Shown here: in pieces, positions 9,501 to 17,064 of the stretch | Position numbering within the stretch: the stretch's first letter is position 1 | Layout of the letters: the number at the start of each line of letters is the position of its first letter | NCBI GenBank assembly: GCA_016720595.1 | Contig: JADKKI010000019.1 | Coordinates: forward strand, 128,357 to 192,356 | DNA length: 64,000 bases | Direction of reading: 5' to 3' | Source: Myxococcales bacterium | GTDB taxonomy: Bacteria > Myxococcota_A > Polyangia > Haliangiales > Haliangiaceae | Notes under the pieces: generated by a model | Told to the model about the DNA's origin: nothing | Seen by the model: only the letters and a program-made list of their open reading frames with translations | Databases searched by the model: none | Position numbers and translations under genes: made by a program

Positions 9501-9987
9501 CCTCGGCGAGGTGATCGGATCGCATGACGGCAAGAAGTTTCGCAGCTTCGCGCAGAGCCTCACGCTCGATGGGTTGCTCGCGGTCGCCAATGGCCACCTC
9601 GAGGAGCTCGCGCCGCGCTATCAGCTCGAGCGCGTGCCGAACCACGATCTCGAGCTGCAGGTCATCGATCGCGATCTCGGCGAGGAGGTGCGCTCGGTGC
9701 AGAGCTTGTCGGGTGGCGAGAGCTTCCTGGTCTCGCTCGCGCTCGCCCTCGGGCTGTCGTCGATGTCCGCGCACGACGTCCGCGTGCGCACGCTGCTGAT
9801 CGACGAGGGGTTCGGGACCCTCGACCCCGCCACGCTCGACAGCGCGCTGGCGGTGCTCGATGCGCTCCAGGCGCGCGGGCGGCAGGTCGGCGTGATCTCG
9901 CACGTGCCCCAGCTGATGGAGCGCGTCGGTGCGCACGTCCGCGTGGAGCAGCGTGGCGGTGGCCGTAGCGTGGTCATCGTCGCGTAG
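6529..9987 (+). CDS. sbcC: SbcC ATPase subunit (Rad50-type SMC protein)
   Basis: The 1152-residue product is the ATPase of the SbcCD hairpin nuclease. A Walker A (GNTGAGKST) lies near residues 37-45. Long Ala/Glu/Arg-rich coiled coils follow on both sides of a CPLC zinc hook (Cys583, Cys586), which joins two complexes. The C-terminal half-site has the LSGGE signature and the Walker B strand TLLIDEGFGTLD. The start is the GTG that overlaps the sbcD stop; the frame is open further upstream, but residue MKILAI-type homology begins here. Expression is expected to be coupled to sbcD. Confidence 0.95.
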   Translation: MKILAIRGCNLASLAGEFEIDLEHGALGAAGVFAIVGNTGAGKSTLLDALCVALFDRTPRLTNHSRVVIGRGEEDPGALGAQDVRTLLRRGAAQGWAEVDFESGDSRRYRARWSVRRARNQVDGTIQAQQVTLTTLDGGERLGGTKTETLEAIHARLGLTFDQFRRSALLAQGEFAAFLRADGKDRSELLERMTGTSIYTRLSMQAHLRATLAEHTLAAGRTAAFAIPVLDEPARAAAEMDRMVAEQAKVSARARHAAAEAAARWVAERTARSDAAMIADHALAAALAANEAAELERAELALRQRAEGLRAPWDEAQRRDRDLALAHGEVVATEGAMEAAMRGQGELAARRAVLLELHAPIREVRIAAQLVERVAAPSPADAGGGVAVIALARAAQDDATWLAIRARLAPEVAAWAELDAKFAQHGAAQDAIASLDRAHQEQTSTRDKLARARAELVAEHQAAIAKHTEAQRKAEAFQKRRGLTLDAASKLEHQARTRLAEVDTLVAIAGAARSAQTAREELERRRTELAEGTVADVAQRASIEASRTTARAVRKEREHAVVELRKAAGYEHARAELVEGEPCPLCGAEAHPWRDRGAFHDVIAAAKARFDEIVAELDTATAAISTLDARAEQRTREQATLTRGLATAVASVEAASARWGEQLTTLGELSLVRDPLAAGAEAYGLELHAAAKKRLDEAKTTRSQTEAATKAAADAQAEVALCQANLDMAGTRVADLDRKVADLDAAIGRTAGERTGRIERHAELAVELDAAVARWSEAAGEPAPVAARTRARGGATRDHHRTWMSELAVAWRGRSERVAEAEGALGAALRSLEIEVRAAETAAAEQGARHVDALRRRDDAIGALAVAAAVFEHARAEAGFETEELARLLSAAPSRAAELIEQLAQLERAVVLARAVGEERQRLVREHAATEPASIADAGEVGPLAAALTLAEEHAARAGTLLAADDDARTRRAEALAQLATAEANADIDRILGEVIGSHDGKKFRSFAQSLTLDGLLAVANGHLEELAPRYQLERVPNHDLELQVIDRDLGEEVRSVQSLSGGESFLVSLALALGLSSMSAHDVRVRTLLIDEGFGTLDPATLDSALAVLDALQARGRQVGVISHVPQLMERVGAHVRVEQRGGGRSVVIVA

Positions 9988-9999
9988 TAATCTCGGCTC

Positions 10000-10425
10000 A
10001 TGCCGAAGATGACCATCGCGGAGATCGAGGCCCTGATGGATCAGGGGTTTCCTGACTGGCGCTCGTTCTCGCGGATCACCGATCTCGGCGAGCGCACCCT
10101 CACGCTGATGATGCCGTTCCGGAAGGAGCTGCTCCGTGCGGGTGGCACGATCTCGGGTCCCGCGATGATGGCGCTCGCCGACACCGCGGCGTACTTCCTG
10201 ACGCTCGCCCAGGCTGGGCCGGTCGCGAGCGCGGCCACGGCGAACCTCGACATCCACTTCCTCGCGCGGCCCGATCCGGTCGATGTCGTCGCGACGGCGA
10301 CGATGCTGCGGCTCGGGCGCCGCCTCTCGGTGTCCGCGGTCGATCTGCATGCGGGCGCGGACCTCGTGGCCCACGCCACGATCACGTATGCGTTGCCGCC
10401 AGCTTCGCGAGCGGCTCACCCGTGA
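10000..10425 (+). CDS. PaaI-type hotdog thioesterase
   Basis: The 141-residue product has the single hotdog fold of the PaaI/YbgC-like acyl-CoA thioesterases. The central motif GTISGPAMMALADTAAYF matches the HGG..ALADTA helix region, in which the Asp is normally catalytic, although the His-Gly-Gly before it reads GGTISG here. The second half contains the strand ASAATANLDIHFL and a long last strand. It likely hydrolyses small or aromatic acyl-CoA esters in the cytosol. It starts 12 bases after sbcC, and its 3' end overlaps the convergent acetyltransferase gene by 44 bases. Confidence 0.8.
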   Translation: MPKMTIAEIEALMDQGFPDWRSFSRITDLGERTLTLMMPFRKELLRAGGTISGPAMMALADTAAYFLTLAQAGPVASAATANLDIHFLARPDPVDVVATATMLRLGRRLSVSAVDLHAGADLVAHATITYALPPASRAAHP

Positions 10426-10879
10426 GCCGGTTGACCGTCCACTCACTCATCGGCACGGCGCCCAGCGAGCGATAGAGCCGGATCGCGGGCTCGTTCCAGT
10501 CGAGCACGCTCCACTCGAACCGCCCGTAGTCGCGGTCCACCGCGATTCGCGCGAGCGCGGAGAGCAGGGCGGAGCCCACGCCCTGACCGCGCGCGGATGG
10601 GCGGACGAACAGGTCCTCCAGGTAGAGGCCCGGCTTCGCGAGGAACGTCGAGTAGCTCGGGAAGAACAGCGCGAACCCGACGGGCGCGCCGCCGACCTCT
10701 GCGATCAGCACCTCGGCGGCCGGGCGCGCGCCGAACAGGGTGGCCTCGAGCTTGGCCTCGTCGGCCACCACCTCGTGCGACAGCTTCTCGTACGCCGCGA
10801 GATCGCGGATGAAGCCGAGGATCGTGGCGGTGTCGGCCGCGGTCGCGGCGCGGATCTGCAGATCGACGGGGACGCTCAT
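10382..10879 (-). CDS. GNAT N-acetyltransferase, SSAT (polyamine/thialysine)-like
   Basis: The 165-residue product resembles the diamine/thialysine acetyltransferase branch of GNAT proteins. Supporting motifs are a YEKLSHEVV segment after the first helix, PGLYLEDLFVRP, an acetyl-CoA loop RGQGVGSAL, and WNEPAIRLYRSLGA. The family acetylates primary amines such as spermidine or lysine analogues with acetyl-CoA. Its ATG overlaps the stop of the upstream pseudouridine synthase gene (ATGA at 10876-10879), so the two are co-translated. The substrate is not predictable beyond amine-type. Confidence 0.8.
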   Translation of the reverse strand: MSVPVDLQIRAATAADTATILGFIRDLAAYEKLSHEVVADEAKLEATLFGARPAAEVLIAEVGGAPVGFALFFPSYSTFLAKPGLYLEDLFVRPSARGQGVGSALLSALARIAVDRDYGRFEWSVLDWNEPAIRLYRSLGAVPMSEWTVNRLTGEPLAKLAATHT

Positions 10880-11775
10880 GGCTCGAGGCGCTGTACCACC
10901 GCGAGGAAGTCCGGTGGAAGCGGCGACTGCAGCGACACGCGCGCGCCCGTGATCGGGTGCTCGAAGCCGAGGGTCGCAGCGTGGAGCATCAACCGGCCCG
11001 AGGTCAGGAGCTTGCCCCCGGCCTCCTCGAAGTCCCGGACGTAGACCGTCTCGCCGACCAGCGGATGCCCGGCCTCGGACAGGTGGATCCGGATCTGGTG
11101 GGTCTTGCCGGTCTCGAGGCGCACCGAGCACAGCGTGGCGTGGCGGAGCGCGCGCTCGGCGGTGACGTGGGTGACCGCCCGCTTGCCTTGATCGGTGCGC
11201 GAGGTGGAGCCGCGCACGCCGTCGCCGCGATCGGGGACCAGGTACGATTCGATCCGGCGCGAGCTCACCGCGCCGTGGGCCACGCATCGGTACTGCCGCT
11301 CGAGCGTGTGTGCGCGCAGCTGCGTGGCAAGGCCCATCTCCGCCGCCTTGGTCTTCGCGAACATCAGGAGGCCCGAGGTCGCGCGATCGATCCGATGAAC
11401 CACGTGGAGTGGCACGGTGGTCGCGGGCTTGCCCATGCGCCGCCACGCGCCGCGGATCAGATCCATCGCGGTGCCGCTCTTCTCGTCCTCGTACGGGACG
11501 CTGTTGACGTCCGGTGGCTTGTCGATCACGACGACGTGCGCATCGTCATAGACCAGCACCCCCTCGCGCTCGGCGTCGAACGGCTTGGGCGCGTTGAGCC
11601 GCAGCTCGACCTGCTGCCCGACAGCGAGCCGATGATCGATCGTGGTCACGCACGCGCCATCCACGAACACCTTGCCGGTGCTGACATGGCGCTTCGCGAC
11701 GGAGTTCGGCACCTCGGCGCGTGCCTTCACGAACGCAGCGAGCGTCACGCCGGGCTGATCGACGGTCCACGCCAC
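10876..11775 (-). CDS. RluA-family pseudouridine synthase
   Basis: The 299-residue product has an N-terminal S4 RNA-binding domain (about 10-60, with SVAKRHVSTGKVFVDG) followed by the RluA catalytic domain. The catalytic aspartate sits in HRIDRATSG, equivalent to the usual HRLDxxTSG, and a later motif reads LETGKTHQIRIHL. These enzymes isomerise uridine to pseudouridine in 23S rRNA or tRNA. The neighbouring acetyltransferase is translationally coupled downstream. Which RNA position is modified cannot be decided from sequence. Confidence 0.88.
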   Translation of the reverse strand: MAWTVDQPGVTLAAFVKARAEVPNSVAKRHVSTGKVFVDGACVTTIDHRLAVGQQVELRLNAPKPFDAEREGVLVYDDAHVVVIDKPPDVNSVPYEDEKSGTAMDLIRGAWRRMGKPATTVPLHVVHRIDRATSGLLMFAKTKAAEMGLATQLRAHTLERQYRCVAHGAVSSRRIESYLVPDRGDGVRGSTSRTDQGKRAVTHVTAERALRHATLCSVRLETGKTHQIRIHLSEAGHPLVGETVYVRDFEEAGGKLLTSGRLMLHAATLGFEHPITGARVSLQSPLPPDFLAVVQRLEP

Positions 11776-11834
11776 GTGCGAGGCACGCTACCACGCCCGC
11801 GTGCTCGACCGGCCAGGGCGCGTATGATGCTGCC

Positions 11835-13403
11835 ATGTTCGACTTCGTGGTGGTGGGGGCCGGGTCGGCAGGCTGCGTGCTCGCGAACCGGCTGAGCGCG
11901 AGTGGCAAGCACACTGTCGCGCTGATCGAGGCGGGGCCGCCGAAGCATCGCTCGTTCAAGGTCCGGGCGCCGGGGCTGTATCAGACGTTGTGGCGCGGGC
12001 CGCTCGACTGGGCATTCTCGACCACGCCGCAAGTGCACTGCGATCAGCGCCGGCACTTCTGGCCGCGCGGGAAGCTCCTCGGCGGCACCAGCTGCTTGAA
12101 CGCGATGGTCTACATCCGCGGGAATCGCGCGAACTACGATGCCTGGGGTGTCCCTGGTTGGAGCTACACCGACGTGCTCCCCTACTTTCTACGGTCCGAG
12201 GACAACGCTCGAGGCGCCTCGGCGTATCACGGCAGCGGCGGTCCTCTGGCAGTGAGCGATCGCGAGCCCTCGGCGGTCGCGAAGGCGTTCGTCGAGGCGG
12301 TGGCTGCGCGGTGCAAGGTGCCGGTCAACGATGACTTCAACGGGCTGGAGCAGGAGGGCGCTGGCTTCTACCAGGGCACGTTCCGCGATGGACAGCGTGC
12401 GAGCACCGCGACGGCGTTTCTCGATCCCGCGCGCCTCCGCCCCAACCTCACGGTGATCACGGATGCGCTCGCGACGGCGCTCGTGCTCGACGGCACGCGC
12501 GTTCGCGGCGTCAAGCTCCGGCGCCGCGGCGTGGAGGAGACGATCGAAGGCCGTGAGACGGTGGTGACCGCAGGCGCGATCGGCACGCCCCAGCTGCTGT
12601 TGCTGTCCGGCATCGGTGCGGCCTCGGAGCTACGTGCGGCGGGGATCGAGGCACGGCACGAGCTCGCGGCCGTCGGGAAGCACCTCGAGGATCACCTGCT
12701 CGCGGGCGTGGTGTTCGAATCGATCCAATCGCGCAAGATGTCGATCGCGAGCCTCCTCGCCTGGATGGGGCGACACGCGATCTCGAGCGCCGGCCCGTTC
12801 GCGAACGCACCCGTCGATGCCGGAGCGTTCGTGCGCTCGAGTCCGAGCGAGCCAGTTCCGGACATCCAGTTCCACTTCACGCCGTGGCGTGTGATCTTGC
12901 CGACCGATGCCAAGACGCCGCCGCCATTCGGCCGCTGCGCGTCGATCCTCCCCGGTCTGATCTATCCGCGCAGCCAGGGCGAGGTTCGCCTGCGCAGCGC
13001 CGACCCGACGGAGGCGCCGGACATCGACCCGCACTATCTCGAGGATCCCGCCGATCTGGAACACCTCGTTGCCGGCGTGAAGCTGTCACGCGAGATCGCC
13101 GCGACGGCCCCGCTCGCATCGATCCTCGGGCGCGAGCTGTTCCCGGGGCCAGCCGTGGGCTCCGACGACGAGCTTCGGGCAAACATCCGCGCCAGCTGCA
13201 ACACGATCTTCCACCCGACCGGGACGTGCCGGATGGGGACGGACGCGGCGTCGGTCGTCGATCCAGCCCTGCGCGTTCGCGGCCTCGAAGGTCTGCGCGT
13301 GGCGGACGCATCGATCCTGCCCAGGATCATCGGTGGCAACACGAACGCCCCGGTGATCATGATCGCGGAGAAGGCTGCCGATCTCATGCTCGACGGGGTG
13401 TGA
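11835..13403 (+). CDS. GMC-family FAD oxidoreductase (choline dehydrogenase-like)
   Basis: The 522-residue product starts with an FAD-binding Rossmann motif (VVVGAGSAGCVLANRL). It has the GMC signature GGTSCLNAMVYIRGN and the C-terminal segment HPTGTCRMG with NTNAPVIMIAEKAADLM, both characteristic of glucose-methanol-choline oxidoreductases. The active-site His lies in the HPTGT stretch. The family oxidises primary alcohols, including choline to betaine aldehyde; the exact alcohol here is unknown. ATG 11835 was chosen because the FAD motif follows within five residues; the open frame upstream is antisense to the neighbouring gene. It is followed after 12 bases by an acyl-CoA dehydrogenase, which suggests a shared catabolic operon. 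Confidence 0.88.
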   Translation: MFDFVVVGAGSAGCVLANRLSASGKHTVALIEAGPPKHRSFKVRAPGLYQTLWRGPLDWAFSTTPQVHCDQRRHFWPRGKLLGGTSCLNAMVYIRGNRANYDAWGVPGWSYTDVLPYFLRSEDNARGASAYHGSGGPLAVSDREPSAVAKAFVEAVAARCKVPVNDDFNGLEQEGAGFYQGTFRDGQRASTATAFLDPARLRPNLTVITDALATALVLDGTRVRGVKLRRRGVEETIEGRETVVTAGAIGTPQLLLLSGIGAASELRAAGIEARHELAAVGKHLEDHLLAGVVFESIQSRKMSIASLLAWMGRHAISSAGPFANAPVDAGAFVRSSPSEPVPDIQFHFTPWRVILPTDAKTPPPFGRCASILPGLIYPRSQGEVRLRSADPTEAPDIDPHYLEDPADLEHLVAGVKLSREIAATAPLASILGRELFPGPAVGSDDELRANIRASCNTIFHPTGTCRMGTDAASVVDPALRVRGLEGLRVADASILPRIIGGNTNAPVIMIAEKAADLMLDGV

Positions 13404-13415
13404 TACCAACGGTCC

Positions 13416-14561
13416 ATGGACCGCACCCTGTTCTCCGAGGAGCACGACGCCTTCCGCAAGGCGTTCAAGCAGTTCGTCGAGCGCGAGATCACGCCACACC
13501 AGGCGCGCTGGCGCGAGCAGGGTCAGGTCGATCGCGAGGTCTGGCGCAAGGCCGGCGCGCAGGGCTTCCTGTGCCCCTGGCTCGACGAGAAGTATGGCGG
13601 CGCCGGCGCGGATTTCCTGTGCTCGGTGATCATCATGGAGGAGCTCGCCGTGGCCTACGAGAGCGGCTTCGCGATGGCCCTCCACTCGGACATCATCGTG
13701 CCGTACCTGTTCTCGTTCGGCACCGAGGAGCAGAAGCAGAAGTGGCTGCCGGGCTGCGCCTCCGGGGAGATCGTGACCGCGCTCGGGATGACCGAGCCCG
13801 GCACCGGCTCGGACCTCGCGGCGATCGCCACCTCGGCCGTCAAGGACGGCGACGACTACGTGATCAACGGCGCGAAGACGTTCATCTCGAACGGTCAGCT
13901 CTGTGATCTCGTGGTGGTCGCGGCGAAGACCGATCCGGATCCGGCGAACGCGCACAAGGGCATCTCGCTGTTCGTCGTCGAGGCGAATCGCAAGGGGTTC
14001 CAGAAGGGCAAGCGCCTGCACAAGATGGGCATGGCCTCGCAGGACACCTCGGAGATGTTCTTCGAGGACTGCCGGATCCCGAAGAGCAACATCCTCGGCG
14101 CCGAGGGCGCGGGGTTCATGATGCTGATGCAGAAGCTCCAGCAGGAGCGGCTGTGCGTGGCGATCGGCGCGGTCACCGCGGCGGAGCAGGTGCTCGCCGA
14201 CACGATCGCGTACACCAAGGAGCGCAAGGCGTTCGGCAAGCCGATCAGCAAGTTCCAGAACACGCAGTTCAAGCTGGTCGAGAGCCTCGCGAAGTGCGAG
14301 GTCGGCCGGGCGTATGTCGACAAGGTCGTCGCCGAGCACGTCGCCGGCAAGTACCTCGTGAAGGAGTGCTCGATCGCGAAGTTCTGGACCACCGACATGG
14401 CCCAGGAGGTGATCGACACCTGCCTCCAGTTCTTCGGTGGCTACGGATACATGACCGAGTACCCGGTCACCCGCGCGTTCATGGATGCCCGCGTCCAGCG
14501 GATCTATGCGGGTACCAACGAGATCATGAAGGTCATCGTCGCCAAGCAGCTCGGGCTCTGA
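13416..14561 (+). CDS. Acyl-CoA dehydrogenase
   Basis: The 381-residue product has the full acyl-CoA dehydrogenase architecture: an N-terminal helical domain, the FAD/substrate segment ALGMTEPGTGSDLAAI, the family motif with ARG-type ERLCVAIGAVTAA, and the C-terminal QFFGGYGYMTEYPV and IYAGTNEIMKVIV. The Glu in GTNEIM is at the common catalytic-base position of the short/medium-chain branch. It performs the first dehydrogenation of acyl-CoA beta-oxidation, passing electrons to ETF. It lies 12 bases behind the GMC oxidoreductase. A divergently controlled arsenic operon begins right after its stop. Confidence 0.9.
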   Translation: MDRTLFSEEHDAFRKAFKQFVEREITPHQARWREQGQVDREVWRKAGAQGFLCPWLDEKYGGAGADFLCSVIIMEELAVAYESGFAMALHSDIIVPYLFSFGTEEQKQKWLPGCASGEIVTALGMTEPGTGSDLAAIATSAVKDGDDYVINGAKTFISNGQLCDLVVVAAKTDPDPANAHKGISLFVVEANRKGFQKGKRLHKMGMASQDTSEMFFEDCRIPKSNILGAEGAGFMMLMQKLQQERLCVAIGAVTAAEQVLADTIAYTKERKAFGKPISKFQNTQFKLVESLAKCEVGRAYVDKVVAEHVAGKYLVKECSIAKFWTTDMAQEVIDTCLQFFGGYGYMTEYPVTRAFMDARVQRIYAGTNEIMKVIVAKQLGL

Positions 14562-14562
14562 T

Positions 14563-14578
14563 ATCGTCATTGGACGAT
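14563..14578. promoter_or_regulatory. Putative ArsR operator overlapping the arsR start codon
   Basis: An inverted repeat ATCGTC-ATTG-GACGAT. The last AT of the right arm is the first two bases of the arsR ATG (14577). It shares the core ATCGT-N6-ACGAT with the site before aqpS. Binding of the ArsR dimer here would block its own promoter or start site, giving autoregulation relieved by arsenite. The partner site strengthens the assignment. Confidence 0.65.
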
Positions 14579-14897
14579 GAAAGCGGCGGCGTGTTGCCCG
14601 GCACCAGATCTGCGCACCATCGGCGATGAGGTCGCCGACGAGGCGCTGGCCAGCTTGGCCAAGGCGCTGGCGCACCCGATCCGGGTCCAGATCGTGCGGA
14701 TCCTGGCGCGGACCGAGGGCTGCGTGTGCGGCGATCTCGTCGAACAGCTGCCCGTGGCCCAGTCCACGGTCTCGCAGCACCTGAAGGTCCTCAAGGACGC
14801 AGGGCTGATCCAGGGCACCATCGATGGTCCGCGGGTCTGCTACTGCATCGATCCCGAGGGCTTGCGCCGCTTGCGGGTGCTGGTCTCGGGGCTGTAG
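14577..14897 (+). CDS. arsR: ArsR/SmtB-family arsenical-responsive repressor
   Basis: The 106-residue product is a winged-helix ArsR repressor. The helix-turn-helix reads [19 protein letters not shown], preceded by the metal-sensing start of the recognition region EGCVCGDL (Cys49, Cys51), similar to the CVCDL arsenite site of classic ArsR. Extra cysteines occur at the N-terminus (Cys6, Cys7) and in VCYC (Cys88, Cys90), so the exact ligand set is not certain. In the family, arsenite binding releases the dimer from DNA. It heads an operon with an aquaglyceroporin and an arsenate reductase, and the operator-like repeats at 14563 and 14898 are its likely targets. Confidence 0.9.
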   Translation: MKAAACCPAPDLRTIGDEVADEALASLAKALAHPIRVQIVRILARTEGCVCGDLVEQLPVAQSTVSQHLKVLKDAGLIQGTIDGPRVCYCIDPEGLRRLRVLVSGL

Positions 14898-14921
14898 ACT
14901 CATCGTTATCTTACGATGAGT
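14898..14921. promoter_or_regulatory. Putative ArsR operator overlapping the aqpS start codon
   Basis: A perfect 9-bp inverted repeat, ACTCATCGT-TATCTT-ACGATGAGT, fills the gap between the arsR stop (14895-14897) and the aqpS reading frame. The ATG of aqpS (14916) lies inside the right arm. The inner core ATCGT-N6-ACGAT and its register to the start codon are identical to the site at arsR. This indicates a second, independently controlled ArsR-regulated promoter within the operon. Confidence 0.72.
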
Positions 14922-15614
14922 ACCCGGCGGGCCTATACCGCGGAGCTGCTCGGCACCGGGCTCCTCGTGGCCACCGTGGTCGGCTCGGGGATCATGGCGC
15001 AGCGCCTGAGCCCGCAGAACCCGGGCGTGGCGCTCCTCGCGAATGCCGCGGCCACCGCCGGGATGCTCTACGTGTTGATCCTCGGTCTCGGGCCGGTCTC
15101 CGGTGCGCACCTGAACCCTGTGGTGACGCTGATCGAGGCGGGCTTCGGCCGGCTGCCCCGGGCGCGCGTCGCGGGATACCTCGCGGCGCAGATCGTGGGC
15201 GCGCTCGCCGGCGTGATGCTGGCGCACGCGATGTTCGGCCTCGAGGTGCTCCAGCACGCCACTCACGTGCGCAGCAGCTCAGGCGAGCTGATCGGCGAGG
15301 CGGTCGCCACGTTCGGGCTGTGGTTCGTGATCGCCACCGCGAGCCATGCACGTCCCGCGGCGGTGCCTGGCGCGGTGGCCCTCTATATCGGTGCCGCGTA
15401 CTGGTTCACGTCCTCGACCTCGTTCGCGAACCCCGCCGTGACCCTCGCGCGATCGTTCACCGACACGTTCAGCGGGATCCGTCTCGTGGATGCGCCGATG
15501 TTCGTGGCGATGCAAGCGCTCGGCGGGGGGGCTGCAGCGGCCCTGACCTGGTGGTTGACGATCTCCGGAGTTCATCCGGCGGCGGCCACGACTTCCGCGG
15601 CCAAGGAGCCCTGA
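14916..15614 (+). CDS. aqpS: AqpS-type aquaglyceroporin of arsenic operons
   Basis: The 232-residue product is a six-helix MIP channel. The two pore half-helices carry the motifs NPV (67-69, in GAHLNPVV) and NPA (172-174, in FANPAVTLARSF). The second motif lacks the Arg directly after NPA that is found in AqpZ or GlpF, a pattern I associate with the AqpS branch next to ArsR and ArsC. In Sinorhizobium meliloti AqpS replaces ArsB and lets arsenite leave the cell. The start is fixed: an in-frame stop lies at 14895 and no other start codon precedes the first helix. It is followed after 2 bases by the arsC fusion gene. Confidence 0.88.
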   Translation: MSTRRAYTAELLGTGLLVATVVGSGIMAQRLSPQNPGVALLANAAATAGMLYVLILGLGPVSGAHLNPVVTLIEAGFGRLPRARVAGYLAAQIVGALAGVMLAHAMFGLEVLQHATHVRSSSGELIGEAVATFGLWFVIATASHARPAAVPGAVALYIGAAYWFTSSTSFANPAVTLARSFTDTFSGIRLVDAPMFVAMQALGGGAAAALTWWLTISGVHPAAATTSAAKEP

Positions 15615-15616
15615 CC

Positions 15617-16483
15617 ATGAAGACCGGCGACGAGGTCGGCGTGCTGTTCCTGTGCGTGGCGAACTCGGCGCGCAGCCAGATCGCGGAGGGCCTCGCGCGG
15701 CAACGGTTCGGCGATCGGCTGCGGATCCTGAGTGCGGGCTCGCGGCCCACCCGGGTCAACCCGCTCGCGATCGAGACGATGAAGGCGGTCGGCGTCGATC
15801 TCACCACGCATCACTCGAAGCTCGTCGAGGATCTCGATCCCGCGGGGATCGAGCTCGTGATCACGCTGTGCGCCGAGGAGGTGTGCCCGGCGTTCTATGC
15901 ACCGGTGCGCCGGCTGCACTGGCCGATCACGGATCCCGCGACCGACGCCACGGACGAGCCCATGGCCCAGCGGCTGCACCGGTTCGAAGTAGCCCGGCGA
16001 TCGATCGCATCCAAGCTCGACATCATCGAGCCCGCGCTCGCTCTACCGCCGCGGACCGTGGTCGCGCCGGCGACGGACGACGATCGTCCCGAGCTCGAGG
16101 CACTGCTCGTGGGCTGCGGGCTGCCGATCGAGGGGCTCGCACAGGCGTCGTCGGTGATGGCGCGGATCGATGGCGTGGCGGTCGCGGCTGCCGCACTCGA
16201 GGAATGGGAAGGCTTCGGGATCCTGCGGTCGGTCGCGGTCGCGGAGGCCCATCGAGGCACCGGCCTGGCGACGGCGCTCGTGACCGATCGGCTGTGTGCC
16301 GCGCGGCTCGCGGGGCTGCGCTCGGTGTCGCTCCTCACCACGGGAGCGCGGGGGTACTTCGAGCGGTTCGGCTTCGTCGCGGGCGATCGGAGCTCGCTGC
16401 CGCCCGCGCTCGGGGCGTCCACGCAGCTCGAGCTGCCCGCGTGTTCGACGGCGGTGGCGATGACGCTCGCGCTCGCTACTTGA
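15617..16483 (+). CDS. arsC: Arsenate reductase (LMW-phosphatase type) fused to ArsN2-like acetyltransferase
   Basis: The 288-residue product has two domains. Residues 1-140 are a low-molecular-weight tyrosine-phosphatase-fold arsenate reductase: catalytic loop C13-x5-R19 (CVANSARS), and Cys85 and Cys90 in VITLCAEEVCP, which match the redox relay of thioredoxin-coupled ArsC. Residues from about 147 to the end are a GNAT domain with the acetyl-CoA loop AHRGTGLATAL and LLTTGARGYFERFGF, resembling ArsN2 proteins of arsenic operons. The first domain reduces arsenate to arsenite, which leaves through AqpS; the second may acetylate an arsenic compound. The stop overlaps the convergent gene by 8 bases. 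Confidence 0.88.
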   Translation: MKTGDEVGVLFLCVANSARSQIAEGLARQRFGDRLRILSAGSRPTRVNPLAIETMKAVGVDLTTHHSKLVEDLDPAGIELVITLCAEEVCPAFYAPVRRLHWPITDPATDATDEPMAQRLHRFEVARRSIASKLDIIEPALALPPRTVVAPATDDDRPELEALLVGCGLPIEGLAQASSVMARIDGVAVAAAALEEWEGFGILRSVAVAEAHRGTGLATALVTDRLCAARLAGLRSVSLLTTGARGYFERFGFVAGDRSSLPPALGASTQLELPACSTAVAMTLALAT

Positions 16484-17012
16484 ACGTGGTGCCGATCGAG
16501 AGCGTCACCTGGGTAGCGTCCTGCTCGCCCAACGGAGGCCTCTCGCCGACCCAGATCCGACGTCCGATGGTCAGCGCGATCCAGGCGGTCATCCAGCGCG
16601 AGAGTCGCTTGGACTTCGAGATCGTGAGGCCCACGTCGTAGTACGAGCGAGACATCGCCGGGCTGTCGACGTGGTTCAACTGCGCACCAACACTGACGGT
16701 GAACCAGCCGAAGTCATGCGCCGCCCGGATCCCGGCGCCCCAGCCGCGCGCGGGGACATCGAGATCGTTGGACCAGCGGGTGCCTTCGAGCTCGACCCAG
16801 CTGTGCGTGCCGATGCGGAGCCGTGTGTGCTCGTCGACATCGTTTCGAGCGCCGAGGCCGGCGGTGTACGGGAGCGAGACGGGGGCGAGGTGGAGCAGCG
16901 CCTCGTCAGCCGAGCGCAGCAGCGCCGGTGCCTCGCCGTCGTGCAGTGAGGTCGCGTCGTCGGCGTGCGCAACCCCGGCGAGCAGTGCGACCGCGACGAG
17001 ACCCGCGCGCAT
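16476..17012 (-). CDS. Secreted protein, probably outer-membrane or periplasmic beta-rich, unknown function
   Basis: The 178-residue product starts with a clear Sec signal (MRAGLVAVALLAGVAHA, cleavage near residue 17). The mature part has alternating polar and hydrophobic strands, aromatic residues at strand ends (WFTVSVGAQLNHV, SRSYYDVGLTISKS) and a C-terminal strand ending TLSIGTTFK. Together these suggest a small outer-membrane beta-barrel or beta-sandwich. The frame is open 29 residues upstream, but that part has no signal character. It is divergent from the phosphatase gene at 17065. No family is recognised. Confidence 0.65.
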   Translation of the reverse strand: MRAGLVAVALLAGVAHADDATSLHDGEAPALLRSADEALLHLAPVSLPYTAGLGARNDVDEHTRLRIGTHSWVELEGTRWSNDLDVPARGWGAGIRAAHDFGWFTVSVGAQLNHVDSPAMSRSYYDVGLTISKSKRLSRWMTAWIALTIGRRIWVGERPPLGEQDATQVTLSIGTTFK

Positions 17013-17064
17013 CACCGGTGTGACCGCGCCCGCGTCGACCGGGTTGCATGCGCTACGATGCGGC

